Source of the DNA: a virus | Virus record (IMG/VR): IMGVR_UViG_3300030329_002948 | Coordinates: 1-30,125 of that record | Direction: 5' to 3' (one strand) | Length of the DNA stretch: 30,125 bases | Shown: piece after piece, positions 16,598-25,405 of the stretch | Layout of the letters: the number at the start of each line of letters is the position of its first letter | Numbering within the stretch: the first letter of the stretch is position 1 | The notes under the pieces: generated by a model | The model's input: the letters and a program-made list of their open reading frames with translations, nothing else | Databases searched by the model: none | What the model was told of the DNA's origin: nothing | Made by a program: the position numbers and the translations under genes

Positions 16598-17338
16598 TTA
16601 ATCTGTTATTGCGTCATATTCTTCAGTCCACTGCTGATAAAACTTATCTTCTTCTGTATCCCAGAAAGCCTCTGTAGCTTTACCTACTGCTATATTCGAC
16701 CTAGCAAAAGCATCAGCTAAATCATCTTGCTGAAGAAGATATTCGTCAAATACTCCTTTTTTTGCCATTTTAGTAGTATAATCTACAGAGCCACTTGACT
16801 CTAATCCAGATGTAGCCTTAGCTTGACTAGCCTGCTGATTTATATCGAATAATGTTTGACCTGTTTTTATCGCAGACTTAGCTCTACCTCTAAGAAAGGC
16901 ACTTTTGCCAAGCTGCTGCTCTTGTTCTATAAACTCTAATGGCTTTAAATTGATTTCATCAAAGTCAGCTGAAGTCAGTTCAACCCCAAACTCTTGACTC
17001 ATACCTGAAACCATTTCATCAAGTCCATACTTTTTAACAGATGTTCTAAACTGCTCAGATGTAGGATTGAATTCATCATTTGTTGTCATAAATTCAGTAT
17101 CATATTGCCCACCACCTACAGTAGTAGTTCCTATCTGGTATTCTCCAGCATCTAATTCTTGATTTATATGATGATAGTCCCAATCGTAATAATCATAAGT
17201 ATTATAAGGCACATTACTTGTCCCATCATCATCTTCATACTCTACATATTTACCACTAGCAATAGGTCCTTCCCACTTATAGTATTTCCCGCCAGTTTTT
17301 AGTCGTTCATGTCCTTGATATTTGTTTAAATCAAACAT
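16598..17338 (-). CDS. Putative small internal virion protein (gp14-like organisation), 246 residues
   Basis: The N-terminal half is rich in Tyr, Asp and Gly (NTYDYYDWDYHHINQ; KYVEYEDDDG). The C-terminal half is helical and Ala/Gln-rich with INQQASQAKATSGLESSGSV followed by a long amphipathic helix (DLADAFARSNIAVGKATEAF). The 'A-x-S-G-L-x-x-S-G' turn between helices resembles the small internal virion (ejection) proteins of podoviruses such as T7 gp14, but similarity is only of pattern. The ribosome site GGAGG overlaps the final Gly-Gly codons of the gene before it, and the TAA of that gene lies two bases before this ATG. Likely part of the DNA-ejection apparatus with its neighbours. Confidence 0.5.
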   Translation of the reverse strand: MFDLNKYQGHERLKTGGKYYKWEGPIASGKYVEYEDDDGTSNVPYNTYDYYDWDYHHINQELDAGEYQIGTTTVGGGQYDTEFMTTNDEFNPTSEQFRTSVKKYGLDEMVSGMSQEFGVELTSADFDEINLKPLEFIEQEQQLGKSAFLRGRAKSAIKTGQTLFDINQQASQAKATSGLESSGSVDYTTKMAKKGVFDEYLLQQDDLADAFARSNIAVGKATEAFWDTEEDKFYQQWTEEYDAITD

Positions 17339-17340
17339 TT

Positions 17341-18813
17341 TTAACCTCCAAATAAGTCTTTATATCTCATATTTTTAATTTCATCCATCGTTTGAGAATT
17401 TGGTGGGTTATAAACTGACCTTCTTATAATTGTAGGATTACCTAATCCCGACATTGTAGGATTACCTAATCCCGATATTGGAGGTTCACCTATAGCATTA
17501 TGGGCTCTTATATCTATTCCTAGTAACTCATTTTCTGCTTCAGCCCATGATGCTTCATCAAATGTACCCCAATTAGGATCAATGTCAGATGATTGTACAC
17601 CAATTTTACTTTCAGGATTAGCTATATTATATTCTTGTATATTTTCAGCTGCCCAATTCCTTCTTAAATCAGTTTTAGCTCCTTCATAGGCGCCTAATAA
17701 CTTCTCTCCTTCACTCATAAACTCATCTGCATCAGCAACACCAAGATCCATTGGAACATCTGGCCTCAAAGTTTTTGCATATTTTTGCATCTCTATTTGT
17801 TTTAGATTATAGTCAGTTGCTCCAAATTTAGATTGAAGCGTTTGCCCTACTTCTTGATTTGCTAAATTAGCTATTTTCCTATCATCCAAAATGGAAGAAT
17901 CTATCCCAATATCTGAAGTCCTTGAAAGATCCATTCCAATACCTGAAGTTCTTGGAACTCCCATTTGCTGAGAAAGTCCTACACTTTGATCTACATTGTA
18001 ACTTGACTTCATTATATTGGGATCCACTTTAGTTCTATTCATTGCTATAACCCTAGGATCATATTTTCCCATATCAGTTATATTTTTATGCTTGTAATCA
18101 CCAAGACTTTTAGTTGGAAGCCCAGTTTCTGGATTTATTAAAGCACGTCCGTCTGAAGACATAACAGGCTTACCTTGCAAGCCAGCAGCAGAATCAACTT
18201 GCAAACTACTATCAATCCATCCTTCAGCATCAAATTTATTAGTTAATCTAGCAGTTTTATGAGCTTGAAGCCCTCTTCCTAATTGACTACCTTTAAAATC
18301 TATTGTCTTTCCTATTTTCCCCCATACATTATCTGCATATACAGCATCTGTAGGAGTGGATGTGAATAGATTTTTTGTTGACGAAGCCCCTAGCCCTCCT
18401 TGTGGACCACTAACCTGCACTCCTCCTTTTCCTAAAGAGAGTTTTCCACCAAGATTGCTTAAACCTGCCATAACTCCAGCTTTTAAAGAATCTGATGTAA
18501 TCTGCTCACCAATAAGGTCATCTATGCCTGATTGAGTACCTCGATAATACTTTGAAGCTGCAGACTCTTTGACTACATCTGATTGACTAGCCCACCAGTC
18601 TCCTAGCTTAGATCCAGCCCAAGTAGCTCCACCAGCCAATAAAGCTGCTACTGCAGGTGCTGCCGCTCCACCCGTTACAAGAGTAGCAAGTCCACCCAAA
18701 AGTAATCCTCCAAATTTAGCTGCACCCATTCTCTTTTTAGTTGCTCTTTGATGCGCTTCCCAGTCATCTTTCTTTCTCTTGTATTTTCTGAATCTATTTA
18801 CTTTACTTGACAT
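17341..18813 (-). CDS. Putative membrane-active virion/ejection protein, 490 residues
   Basis: A very basic N-terminus (KVNRFRKYKRKKDD) is followed by a Gly/Ala-rich hydrophobic segment, residues about 31-68 (FGGLLLGGLATLVTGGAAAP and AVAALLAGGATWAG), able to insert in a membrane as one or two helices. The rest is soluble and low-complexity, with tandem repeats near residues 290-320 (RTSGIGMDLS / RTSDIGIDSS) and near the C-terminus (SGLGNPTM / SGLGNPTI). No enzyme motif is seen. It heads the block of ejection-type genes after the fibre; GGAGC precedes the ATG. A plausible role is forming or lining the channel through the host envelope during DNA entry. Function is inferred from hydrophobic segment and position. 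Confidence 0.5.
   Translation of the reverse strand: MSSKVNRFRKYKRKKDDWEAHQRATKKRMGAAKFGGLLLGGLATLVTGGAAAPAVAALLAGGATWAGSKLGDWWASQSDVVKESAASKYYRGTQSGIDDLIGEQITSDSLKAGVMAGLSNLGGKLSLGKGGVQVSGPQGGLGASSTKNLFTSTPTDAVYADNVWGKIGKTIDFKGSQLGRGLQAHKTARLTNKFDAEGWIDSSLQVDSAAGLQGKPVMSSDGRALINPETGLPTKSLGDYKHKNITDMGKYDPRVIAMNRTKVDPNIMKSSYNVDQSVGLSQQMGVPRTSGIGMDLSRTSDIGIDSSILDDRKIANLANQEVGQTLQSKFGATDYNLKQIEMQKYAKTLRPDVPMDLGVADADEFMSEGEKLLGAYEGAKTDLRRNWAAENIQEYNIANPESKIGVQSSDIDPNWGTFDEASWAEAENELLGIDIRAHNAIGEPPISGLGNPTMSGLGNPTIIRRSVYNPPNSQTMDEIKNMRYKDLFGG
17429..17476 (-). repeat. Two tandem 24-bp repeats inside the 490-residue gene
   Basis: Units 17429-17452 and 17453-17476 differ only at the last base; a partial third unit (ATTGGAGG, from 17477) follows. 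They encode SGLGNPTM and SGLGNPTI, so the repeat stays in frame. Near identity at DNA level suggests recent duplication by slippage. Confidence 0.85.
17899..17958 (-). repeat. Two diverged tandem 30-bp repeats inside the 490-residue gene
   Basis: 17899-17928 and 17929-17958 are clearly related, differing at a handful of bases, and encode RTSGIGMDLS and RTSDIGIDSS-like units. They are in frame with the gene. Confidence 0.7.
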
Positions 18814-18886
18814 ATTTGCTCCGTTTTAGTAATAATAATTTAATTAAATAATAGTTCTTAAATCAATCTTCCAATAATATTTTCAT
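18814..18886. other. Longest gap in the late operon, with a 12-bp palindrome
   Basis: This 73-bp AT-rich gap separates the fibre gene from the ejection-protein block. It contains the perfect palindrome ATTTAATTAAAT (18838-18849) and the GGAGC ribosome site of the next gene. No convincing terminator hairpin or sigma70-type promoter is visible; a phage-specific promoter here is possible but not shown. Confidence 0.4.
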
Positions 18887-21800
18887 CTAATTTATTTTCT
18901 TCTCTAATTCTGTTACTTTCGCTGATAATTCTTGTACTGCTTTAAGTAATGCCCAATTTATCTCTGTAGCATTAACTGTTAAAACTCCCTTTGATGTTAC
19001 CTCAACGCATTCAGGAAAAATAGATTCTATCTCTTGTGCAATAACTCCAGTTTGCAATTTTAAAGAATCATTATTCATTTTAAGACTTTCTCCAGTATGC
19101 TCATCTATAGGCATATCTTCTGAATCATCTTTATAATTAAAGTTTCTAACTTTAACAGAATTAATTTTATCTAAAGCATCTGGATAATCTTTAATATTTT
19201 TCTTTATACGTCTATCTGAGGTAGTATCCCATGCAGTTGTATTTAATACATTATAAACTTGACTTCCACTAACAGGTTTGGATCCTATCAACACAGTATT
19301 TGTGCCCCTTCCTGCCTGACCGCCTGATTCATCAGATCCAGTTCCGCTCATACCACCTATAATTATTTCAAAACCTGCATCGTCAGTTCCTTTTACATTT
19401 TGTCCCATATAAATACATCCACCACCCATATTTTCATTTCCCCAGCCTGCCCATTCTCCTATAGCAATATTATTACTCTTATTTGATGAATGATTAATCC
19501 CTGCTCCAGTTCCTATAAATACATTCCTATTTGCTCCAGATATATTTTCTCCAGCTTTATAGCCAATACATATATTTTGATCGCCACTAGTTAGATTTTC
19601 TAAACACTCTCGGCCTATAGCAATATTATGATCGCCTGTAGCTGTGCCAGAAGCACCTCCACTTTGCGTTCCAATAGATATATTACTTTCTCCATAAACT
19701 CTATCTTTTGCAGAATTCCAGCCTATTGCAATATTACCAATACATGAACCTCCGCTACTGTAAAGAGGATTTATATCTTCCATAGCTTGAAATCCAATAC
19801 AGACATTCTTTTCTACAGTTTTGTTTGTATCTACTCCAGTAGTTAAGGTGTTTTTCCATATATCTAGACCTATAAAAACATTCTTGTCAAAGTTTTGACC
19901 TCCGCCAATTTCGCCATTGTTATTTTCAGCAATGTCATCACCTACTAATATATTTTGCCCGTAATTTGCAGCAATTGCATCTCCATTAGCATCTATCGCA
20001 CCAGTTCTAATTCTTCCAGCTAATTGTATATTTTCAATATTAGCAGTTTTAATATGGGCAGCTGTTGCTGCTAAACTTGTAACGCCAAGAGTTCCATCGA
20101 AATAAGCATTCCCATTTTGAGCAATCCAAAACTTGCTAGCAGATATCCAGCCAGAAGAGTCAAGCACAATTCCAGCAGTAGTAAGAACTGCGTTACCACC
20201 ACCATTTCTATTACTTGACGCAAATTGAGCATTAGTGAATGTCCATCCTGCTATCTTGTTTGTAGTTCCAAGTAGTATTTCAGGTTCATGACTTCCATTA
20301 TCATAATCACTAGTATAGGAAAAACCAAAGCCATTTTGAATATCACTTTTGTAATAATGTTGTCCAAATGTCACCATATGGGTACCATCAGCTTTCCAAG
20401 TCCTTATAGTAGGAGTCATAAATTCAGTAGAAGAATATGTATCAGTTGTAGGGGTATTTATATCAAAATTATATGCGGCACTACTGCCAGCTGCATTTGT
20501 ATATCTTTTAAACCGCCACTGGTCAAACTCCCATCCAGCAATCTCTGCCTTACTCTGCCCTACATACATTATATCTTTATAAGCATCACTACCACTAGTG
20601 CCTGTTCTTTTTATAATTTGAAAGCCATAGTCTCCAGAATCATATAAATTTGAACCACTCGCTATATTTGCAGTAGTCCTTAATCTACCCATAGTGACAG
20701 CTTTTACTTGACCTACAGTCACTCCGTTATCTGAACCTGATTGATTATTAATATAAAGTTCAAATCCTTCTTCATCTGTTTTAGCTTTAATATAGAGCTT
20801 TCTTGGAGCATTAGTACCTCCAAAGTCTTGCCATATCATTTCATCATTAAATTTCCAATTAGCTATTGAAGCTCTTACGCTTCCCGATGAACCTCCTCTT
20901 GTGCAGCTAGCTTCAAATATCTTTTTACCACTAGTATAATCACTAAACATAACTAAACCTGCATTAGCCCCACCTCCACCATTATCCCATGTAGTAATAC
21001 CCATGGAAAGTAAAAAATCTGAATCGGTATCAAGAATGTGCAAAGCTGGAAGATTTGAAGCATAAGAACCTCCACTGATTTCACTAGCATTAGTCGAAAA
21101 TATCATTTTCGTATTACCTGATTCTTTATGGATTTTAGTAGTATCAATACCCCATCCTGCTATAGTTCCACCTGCTGCAGTAATGTTTCCAGCAAAATTA
21201 GCAGTACCGCTATTTAACAACTCTATACTAGCTGTATCGGTTGATCCTTGTCTATTATATATTCTTAAGTTTCCACTAGCATCAACTTCTAACCTAGAAT
21301 GATCATCTGCAACTCGACCTATCTTTACGACTTCGCCAAATTGACTTACAGCATTTCCTCCTTTGAATACTTTAAATGAAGTAGAGTCTAATATTATATA
21401 ATCATCTGAAGGATTGGCAGTTTGTTTAATTGTTACATTTCCACCTGTAATAGTAGTATCAGATGCATAAGTAGCATGAGTAGTGCCACCATCTTTAATT
21501 GCTACACCACTAGAGCTTATTGAAACATGTTCACTGCTAGTATTGCCAATTGTAGTAGTTGCACCATAAGATGCTAATACTGTAGAACTATCCTTAATTT
21601 CAAGAGAAGATGTAGTAATTTTTAAATGCTCTGTATCTTGATCTCCTAAATATATAGTACTGGCATCCCATTCAGATACAACATCATTACCATTATACAT
21701 TTTTATTTTACCAGCAGTAAGATCCATCTTCTTACCAGTATCATGAAATTCTATAGCAGAACCTGTGTAAGATGTAAATGTGTCTGCATCTGCATAAAGT

Positions 21801-24800
21801 TTTAATCCAAGATTACTAGCTTTTAAATAATTTGTGCTACTTGGACCAGCATATAATCCATACTCATCTTTTTCTCCTACAGATAGTCCAGCTAAATGTC
21901 CAAATCTTGCTTTAGTAGTTAATGCTCCTGATGCACCTGGTCCTTTAGCCTCATAAAGAAAACATTCACCTATCCATACATCTCCTGTGCCAGAATTACC
22001 TAAGAAAAAATTTACCGTAGCATTAGCATGACTTCCTGTTGTTGTAGTATTGGCATCAAAGTAATATTCAAATTCTTTCCAGTCAGTAGTAAGAGTAACA
22101 GATTGAACAAGCCCATATTCAGTCCAGTCAGATTCACTTTCCATTACTTTGACTTTTATTGTCCTGCCAGAGGATGCTTTAGCTACAAATTTAATATAAT
22201 ATCTAGTCCCACTTGTTAGTTCAAAAAAAGGAGATACTGAAGATTTTTGTTTAAGCTGAATATGATCCTCATGGCTTCCATCATTAGTTATATTGACCTT
22301 TACAGATTGTCCATAAGAAGCTTTCCAATATGTACTAACATCATAACTAGTAGTAGAAGCAGCCCCAGCACTAGTATTATTCCATGTATTTGCCCAAGAA
22401 TCAGTCTGCATTGTACTTGTTGAATCATTTAATAGATTGGTATTATCCCAGGTTACAATCTGTGCATATGGTGAATTTGCTCCATATTTGCCGTCTATCG
22501 CGTTAACTTCATAATAACCCATACCAGGTGTGCCATAATCAAGAACTAGCGAATCTGCTACAACTGTAGTCGAATCAGACATTGCTCCTCCAGAGCCACT
22601 TGGAGCTCTTTCAAATGTCCATTGCTGTAATCCCTCGTCATCTCCAGATAAATCTGAATATGATGTAACTGTACCCCATGCATCAGATATAGTTAATGAA
22701 CCACTAGCTCTAGAGAATGTTCTAAATCTTACATAGTCTCCATCTTCAAATACAGCCATGTTATCAGCACTTGGCAAGTCATGCACTTTAAAATTAACTG
22801 TAGCTCCATTACCACACATTGTAAAATCTTCTGCAACTATTGCTACGCTTTTACTAACTATCTGACCTCCAGCTAATGCTTGTTCTAAATCTGCTACAAA
22901 TGATTTTACATGCATTTCATCTGCATATAAATATCTAAAGTCTGCATCACCTGGATCTGTTATTCTCCATCCAGCTGTTTGTGAATTATAATCAGCAGAG
23001 CCTATATTGGAGTCTGCTCCCATAAAGATATCATTACCACTAGGATCTATAGTTAAATCTCCACTACCATTTGTAGATAAAGTAGAATTATGAGTTCCAT
23101 CATAGGATAACTTTAATTGTGTTCCTCCAGAGAACACTTCTAATTTAGCATCTGGATCAGAAACACCAATACCTACATCTCCATTTGTATCAACAACTAC
23201 TTTATCTGATCCAACAAATTGTATAGCTAACCCTTGAGTATTTCTCAAATCTATATCAAATGAAGTTGCACTTTGCACTAGCTCTGTAATTTTACTATTA
23301 GCACTATTTTCTAATCTTAATGTTGTTTCTCCAGCTCTTTGAATCTCTACACCGCTACCGCTTGAAAAAGCAGGGCTAGTCCCTATACCAACGTTGCCAG
23401 TGTCTTGTATTACTGTGATCCAAGTATCGCCATCTTTATCATTTAGTTTTAATTTATCACTATCACTTCCATCATTAAATAAATTCCATTTATTTGCTCC
23501 TGCTTCTGCAAGTAGAATACCAGCATCTGAAGTACTATCGTCACTATCTGTAGTGTTAACTCTTATATAGGCATTTGAGCCAGTAGCAGATTTAACTTCC
23601 AATGTATTACCTGGAGTACCAGTACCTATTCCAACATTGCCACCAGCAAGAATTGTAAATAAAGAAGCAGTCCCTACATCTGCAATTCTAAATGCATCTG
23701 CCCCATTATCTGCTTTAATCTCCCATTCTCCTTGAGAATTTTTTAATTTTAAAGATGCCTCTTGGTCTTGATTTGTTTCTATTTTAGCACTTACAGCAGC
23801 AGATGTTGTTCTATATATATGCAATTCTTCACTTGGACCTGTAGTTCCAATTCCAACACTACCATCTGTTTTAACATTTAAATTAGTAGCACTAAGTCCA
23901 CTTACGAATCCAATCCAGCATGCAGTATTATCAGCTGACATACCAAGATAAGCTGTATCTGCATCATCAGATATTAAAATTTGAGCTAAATCATTTGAAC
24001 TAGCTTTAAATAAAGCAACATCATCAGTTGTACCACTATCTACATGGAGCTGATGTGTAGGACCAGTAGTTCCGATACCTACATCCCCATCAGATTGTAT
24101 AATCATTTTAGTACTAATAGTAGTATCTGTCCTGCTACTAAAAACTCCGAAATGCATATCATCATTATCATCCCATCCTAAACACATATCATGAGTAGCT
24201 GGTAAAATACCCATTCTAACAAACTCATAAGAACTTTCGTGTAATAAAATTTGAGGATTAGTTCCTTTTATATGTAGCATTTGATCAGGAGTAGCCACTC
24301 CTATACCAACTTTACCTGTATCTCCTTCAACTACTAAATGAGTACTATTAATTTTAAAGTCATCTCCACTGTCTGTACCTAAAGTAATATCTATAGATGA
24401 TCCAGCAGAAAACGCAATTGCAGGATTAGCTCCTTCATTTGAATGTTTTATAGTATCTGTATAAATTGTACCAGCCGTAATACTAGTACCAGCTCCTAAG
24501 TCAAGATCATCTGGTAAAGTAATAGTTGGATTTCCAGATACACCATCTCCGTTAGTAACTGTAATTTTATTTGCAGTTCCTGTTATTGTTCTTCCTACAA
24601 AAGTATTATTTGCAGATTGAACCAAGAGTCCATTAGTATTAAAAGAAGCAAGGTTTGCAAGTCCAGCATCATAAGCTTGAACAGCAGAACCTATATCGCT
24701 ATCTACAACAATATATTTACCACCTATATATAATCTTGTAGTTGTACTGCCATGAGCTGAATCATCAATTAAATTATTAGCATTATAAGTTCCAACATAA

Positions 24801-25405
24801 AGTCCATTAGCTACAGTTACAGCTAAATTCTGAGTATCTACTACTAAAACATCATCTCCATCTGCCTGCTCAACAACAAGAGCATCTGTAGCATCTAGTT
24901 TAATGTTAACAGAACCAGTAGCTGTAGTATCCATGCTTAATCCAGAAGTGCCACTTACAACTAAATCTCCAGGAACAGTAATAGTATCACTGCCATCTCC
25001 TATACTTAAAGATCCTCCTTGACTTGTATTAAGTAAAGCATTAGCAGCTGCCGCTGCACTTGTTTGGCCAGTTCCACCTCTATCTATATCTAATGTACCA
25101 GTATGATCAGTATCGCTATTTAATCCATGCTGTTTATTGTGATGATCATTTATTCCTATTCCATTTAAAGCACTATGCGTTACAGCTCCCTGAGAAAGAA
25201 TAAGGTCAACATTTTTAGTAACTTCCTGATTAACAACCCTGTCTCCACTCATCAATTTTAACCATTGATTTTTAGTGCGAACATATAAATCGTTCTGAAA
25301 GATACACATATCTCCAGTTTCACCTTGACGTTTTTGTGGAGGATTATTTAGCTCCTTTATTCTAGGCTGTTTTCCGTGTAATAGATTTCTAGTTTCTCTA
25401 TCCAT
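18887..25405 (-). CDS. Long tail fibre/receptor-binding protein with C-terminal S74 chaperone, 2172 residues
   Basis: Recognises host surface and is matured by self-cleavage. In order: a short virion-anchoring N-terminus; six copies of a 'G-x-VGIG-x-x-P-x-x-x-L-x-V' module at about 365, 445, 520, 595, 680 and 745; a jelly-roll-like carbohydrate-binding region (about 950-1155, ending VWIGECFLYE); IAGW-F type modules (about 1415-1720); repeated NIAIG/NICIGYKAG units (about 1815-1990) as in YadA-like heads; and a 110-residue S74 intramolecular chaperone starting SDRRIKKNI. S2063 and K2068 keep the Ser-x4-Lys dyad used for cleavage. The end is a coiled coil (LSAKVTELEKKIN). The start overlaps the stop of the upstream gene (TAATG, 25403-25407). 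S74 is confident; the sugar-binding fold is inferred. Confidence 0.88.
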   Translation of the reverse strand: MDRETRNLLHGKQPRIKELNNPPQKRQGETGDMCIFQNDLYVRTKNQWLKLMSGDRVVNQEVTKNVDLILSQGAVTHSALNGIGINDHHNKQHGLNSDTDHTGTLDIDRGGTGQTSAAAAANALLNTSQGGSLSIGDGSDTITVPGDLVVSGTSGLSMDTTATGSVNIKLDATDALVVEQADGDDVLVVDTQNLAVTVANGLYVGTYNANNLIDDSAHGSTTTRLYIGGKYIVVDSDIGSAVQAYDAGLANLASFNTNGLLVQSANNTFVGRTITGTANKITVTNGDGVSGNPTITLPDDLDLGAGTSITAGTIYTDTIKHSNEGANPAIAFSAGSSIDITLGTDSGDDFKINSTHLVVEGDTGKVGIGVATPDQMLHIKGTNPQILLHESSYEFVRMGILPATHDMCLGWDDNDDMHFGVFSSRTDTTISTKMIIQSDGDVGIGTTGPTHQLHVDSGTTDDVALFKASSNDLAQILISDDADTAYLGMSADNTACWIGFVSGLSATNLNVKTDGSVGIGTTGPSEELHIYRTTSAAVSAKIETNQDQEASLKLKNSQGEWEIKADNGADAFRIADVGTASLFTILAGGNVGIGTGTPGNTLEVKSATGSNAYIRVNTTDSDDSTSDAGILLAEAGANKWNLFNDGSDSDKLKLNDKDGDTWITVIQDTGNVGIGTSPAFSSGSGVEIQRAGETTLRLENSANSKITELVQSATSFDIDLRNTQGLAIQFVGSDKVVVDTNGDVGIGVSDPDAKLEVFSGGTQLKLSYDGTHNSTLSTNGSGDLTIDPSGNDIFMGADSNIGSADYNSQTAGWRITDPGDADFRYLYADEMHVKSFVADLEQALAGGQIVSKSVAIVAEDFTMCGNGATVNFKVHDLPSADNMAVFEDGDYVRFRTFSRASGSLTISDAWGTVTSYSDLSGDDEGLQQWTFERAPSGSGGAMSDSTTVVADSLVLDYGTPGMGYYEVNAIDGKYGANSPYAQIVTWDNTNLLNDSTSTMQTDSWANTWNNTSAGAASTTSYDVSTYWKASYGQSVKVNITNDGSHEDHIQLKQKSSVSPFFELTSGTRYYIKFVAKASSGRTIKVKVMESESDWTEYGLVQSVTLTTDWKEFEYYFDANTTTTGSHANATVNFFLGNSGTGDVWIGECFLYEAKGPGASGALTTKARFGHLAGLSVGEKDEYGLYAGPSSTNYLKASNLGLKLYADADTFTSYTGSAIEFHDTGKKMDLTAGKIKMYNGNDVVSEWDASTIYLGDQDTEHLKITTSSLEIKDSSTVLASYGATTTIGNTSSEHVSISSSGVAIKDGGTTHATYASDTTITGGNVTIKQTANPSDDYIILDSTSFKVFKGGNAVSQFGEVVKIGRVADDHSRLEVDASGNLRIYNRQGSTDTASIELLNSGTANFAGNITAAGGTIAGWGIDTTKIHKESGNTKMIFSTNASEISGGSYASNLPALHILDTDSDFLLSMGITTWDNGGGGANAGLVMFSDYTSGKKIFEASCTRGGSSGSVRASIANWKFNDEMIWQDFGGTNAPRKLYIKAKTDEEGFELYINNQSGSDNGVTVGQVKAVTMGRLRTTANIASGSNLYDSGDYGFQIIKRTGTSGSDAYKDIMYVGQSKAEIAGWEFDQWRFKRYTNAAGSSAAYNFDINTPTTDTYSSTEFMTPTIRTWKADGTHMVTFGQHYYKSDIQNGFGFSYTSDYDNGSHEPEILLGTTNKIAGWTFTNAQFASSNRNGGGNAVLTTAGIVLDSSGWISASKFWIAQNGNAYFDGTLGVTSLAATAAHIKTANIENIQLAGRIRTGAIDANGDAIAANYGQNILVGDDIAENNNGEIGGGQNFDKNVFIGLDIWKNTLTTGVDTNKTVEKNVCIGFQAMEDINPLYSSGGSCIGNIAIGWNSAKDRVYGESNISIGTQSGGASGTATGDHNIAIGRECLENLTSGDQNICIGYKAGENISGANRNVFIGTGAGINHSSNKSNNIAIGEWAGWGNENMGGGCIYMGQNVKGTDDAGFEIIIGGMSGTGSDESGGQAGRGTNTVLIGSKPVSGSQVYNVLNTTAWDTTSDRRIKKNIKDYPDALDKINSVKVRNFNYKDDSEDMPIDEHTGESLKMNNDSLKLQTGVIAQEIESIFPECVEVTSKGVLTVNATEINWALLKAVQELSAKVTELEKKIN

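Noticed and set aside
18838-18849. ATTTAATTAAAT palindrome as a terminator or operator
   Set aside because: It is only 12 bp, purely A/T and occurs in AT-rich spacer; no G/C stem and no second copy was seen.
20288-20647. 119-residue plus-strand open frame within the fibre gene
   Set aside because: The low-complexity Ile/Ser/Cys-rich translation is antisense to a well-supported fibre gene.
23100-24330. DNA-level repeats such as CRISPR or an origin iteron in the fibre gene
   Set aside because: The recurring pattern is at protein level (VGIG modules about 230 bp apart) with diverged DNA, as in repetitive fibres.
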